Source: Saccoglossus kowalevskii (lineage: Eukaryota > Hemichordata > Enteropneusta > Harrimaniidae). Taken from it: a stretch of 11,176 bases of DNA. The stretch is taken from contig NW_003114819.1 of NCBI RefSeq assembly GCF_000003605.2, positions 1-11,176 on the forward strand, read 5' to 3'. The notes beneath the pieces are model-generated. The model ran no database searches and was not told where the DNA came from. It was given only the letters and a program-made list of their open reading frames with translations. A program made the position numbers and the translations under genes. The number at the start of each line of letters is the position of its first letter. The stretch's first letter is position 1. Shown one piece after another: positions 10,009-11,176 of this stretch.

Positions 10009-11035
10009 TATTTGTGACGTATGGGTGCATAACTCCGTATATACTCTGTACCAGGTATTTGTGACGTATGGGTGCATAACTCCGTATATACTCTGTACCT
10101 GGTATTTGTGACGTATGGGTGCATAACTCCGTATACACTCTGCACTTGGTATTTGTGACGTATGGGTGCATAACTCCGTATATACTCTGCACCTGGTATT
10201 TGTGACGTATGGGTGCATAACTCCGTATATACTCTGTACCTGGTATTTGTGACATATGGGTGCATAACTCCGTATATACTCTGCACCAGGTATTTGTGAC
10301 ATATGGGTGCATAACTCTGTATATACTCTGCACCTGGTATTTGTGACGTATGGGTGCATAACTCCGTATATACACTGTACCTGGTATTTGTGACATATGG
10401 GGGCATAACTCCGTATATACTCTGCACCTGGTATTTGTGACATATGGGTGCATAACTCCGTATATACTCTGCACCTGGTATTTGTGACGTATGGGTGCAT
10501 AACTCCGTATATACTCTGCACCTGGTATTTGTGACATATGGGTGCATAACTCCGTATATTCTCTGTACCTGGTATTTGTGACATATGGGTGCATAACTCC
10601 GTATATACTCTGCACCTGGTATTTGTGACATATGGGTGCATAACTCCGTATATTCTCTGTACCTGGTATTTGTGACATATGGGTGCATAACTCCGTATAT
10701 ACTCTGTACCTGGTATTTGTGACATATGGGTGCATAACTCCGTATATTCTCTGTACCTGGTATTTGTGACATATGGGTGCATAACTCCGTATATACTCTG
10801 CACCTGGTATTTGTGACGTATGGGTGCATAACTCTGTATATACTGTACCTGGTATTTGTGACATATGGGGGCATAACTCCGTATATACTCTGCACCTGGT
10901 ATTTGTGACATATGGGTGCATAACACCGTATATACTCTGCACCTGGTATTTATGACGTATGGGTGCATAACTCTGTATATACTGTACCTGGTATTTGTGA
11001 CATATGGGTGCATAACTCCGTATATACTCTGTACC
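10009..11035 (+). repeat. Higher-order block A, copy 2
   Basis: This is the right-hand partner of 309-1335 at offset 9700, colinear without gaps. Private changes include A at 10952, giving TTTATGAC and one more minus-strand stop, and TATACACTG near 10374. To the right of 11035 the match weakens. The window then ends in 45- and 47-bp monomers with GTATACAC and AAATCC variants. Confidence 0.92.
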
Positions 11036-11176
11036 AGGTATTTGTGACGTATGGGTGCATAACTCCGTATACACTGTACCTGGTATTTGTGACGTATGGG
11101 TGCATAAATCCGTATATACTGTACCTGGTATTTGTGACGTATGGGTGCATAACTCTGTATACACTCTGCACCAGGT

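Larger units (their letters stand above)
1..11176 (+). repeat. 47-bp satellite / minisatellite array filling the whole window
   Basis: The window is about 240 direct head-to-tail copies of one monomer. Landmarks in order are GGTATTTGTGAC, CATATG or CGTATG, GGTGCATAACTCC, the 8-bp palindrome GTATATAC, then TCTGCACCT. The consensus is 47 bp with about 43% G+C. Length variants are 45 bp (one CT lost after GTATATA), 53 bp (ACATGT inserted after GGT) and one 44-bp copy near 9154. Substitutions cluster at a few recurrent sites: GACA/GACG/GACT/GATG; TGGGTGC/TGGGGGC/TTGGTGC; ACTCC/ACTCT/ACACC/ACTTC; TATACTC/TATTCTC/TATACAC; and GCACCTGG/GTACCTGG/GCACCAGG/GTTATTGG. There are no unique interruptions, inverted copies, poly-A tails or terminal repeats of a mobile element. 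A eukaryotic satellite is the simplest reading. Family and species are not recognised, and transcription cannot be judged from sequence alone. Confidence 0.98.

Noticed and set aside
7943-11164. Minus-strand open frame of about 1073 codons, with many others of 190-946 codons, as repeat-protein genes
   Set aside because: All three minus frames are open over the same DNA because the monomer has no minus-strand stop. Starts lie at arbitrary repeat positions. Ends fall at rare variants that create TTA (for example 2503, 3296, 7943, 8659), and these stop-bearing variants have been amplified freely. Units of 47, 45, 44 and 53 bp are mixed without regard to frame. There are no splice, promoter or codon-usage signs of a gene.
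1-11176. CRISPR array
   Set aside because: Repeats are contiguous with no unique spacers, and the full 47-bp unit is repeated. There are no cas genes or leader.
1-11176. Plasmid iterons or DnaA boxes (TTATGCACC on the minus strand resembles TTATNCACA)
   Set aside because: The last base does not fit, the match is part of the monomer and therefore recurs about 240 times, and there is no replication gene or other bacterial feature.
1-11176. TATA boxes at GTATATAC as promoters
   Set aside because: The motif occurs in nearly every monomer as part of the satellite, with no associated gene or start-site pattern.
1-11176. Transposon or rolling-circle (Helitron-like) element made of tandem repeats
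   Set aside because: No terminal inverted or direct repeats, no transposase or replicase frame, and no change of sequence at either end of the window.

Overview
The window is, from end to end, one uninterrupted tandem-repeat (satellite) array. I see no single-copy sequence, no believable gene, no RNA gene, no transposon and no CRISPR array. The monomer is 47 bp, with a common 45-bp form and a rare 53-bp form. About 240 head-to-tail copies fill the 11.2 kb (11,176 divided by about 46.8), all in one orientation, with no spacers or inversions. The array appears to run off both window ends.

Organism: an array of this kind, with layered higher-order repeats and three-state variation at its two CpG sites, fits a metazoan or other eukaryotic genome with CpG methylation. 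The sequence does not identify the species, and I do not recognise the satellite family.

Layout: positions 1-304 hold the most divergent monomers. Beyond that the array is a mosaic of large, recently duplicated blocks that hand comparison shows to be about 99% or more identical. 309-1335 recurs at 10009-11035 (offset 9700). 1201-1800 recurs at 2043-2642 (offset 842). 1945-2650 recurs at 6208-6913 (offset 4263). 3140-4654 recurs at 6610-8124 (offset 3470), and parts of it recur at 5791-6291 and 9181-9766. 5132-5690 recurs at 8365-8923 (offset 3233). 8941-9125 recurs at 9461-9645 (offset 520). Rare variant monomers are carried inside these blocks as markers. Examples are a TTATTGG junction (9 copies), a linked GACTTATG variant (5 copies) and a 6-bp ACATGT insertion (6 copies, in three pairs).

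Coding potential: very long minus-strand open frames, up to about 1073 codons, are a by-product of the monomer. Its minus strand has no stop codon in any frame, and 47 bp is not a multiple of 3, so all three frames stay open together. Rare monomer variants carrying TTA on the plus strand supply the stops and have themselves been amplified. I therefore annotate no CDS.

The most interesting points are the nested duplication history, with matching blocks at the two window ends, and the way CpG decay at one site switches the repeat between a bZIP-like TGACG half-site and a CATATG E-box.
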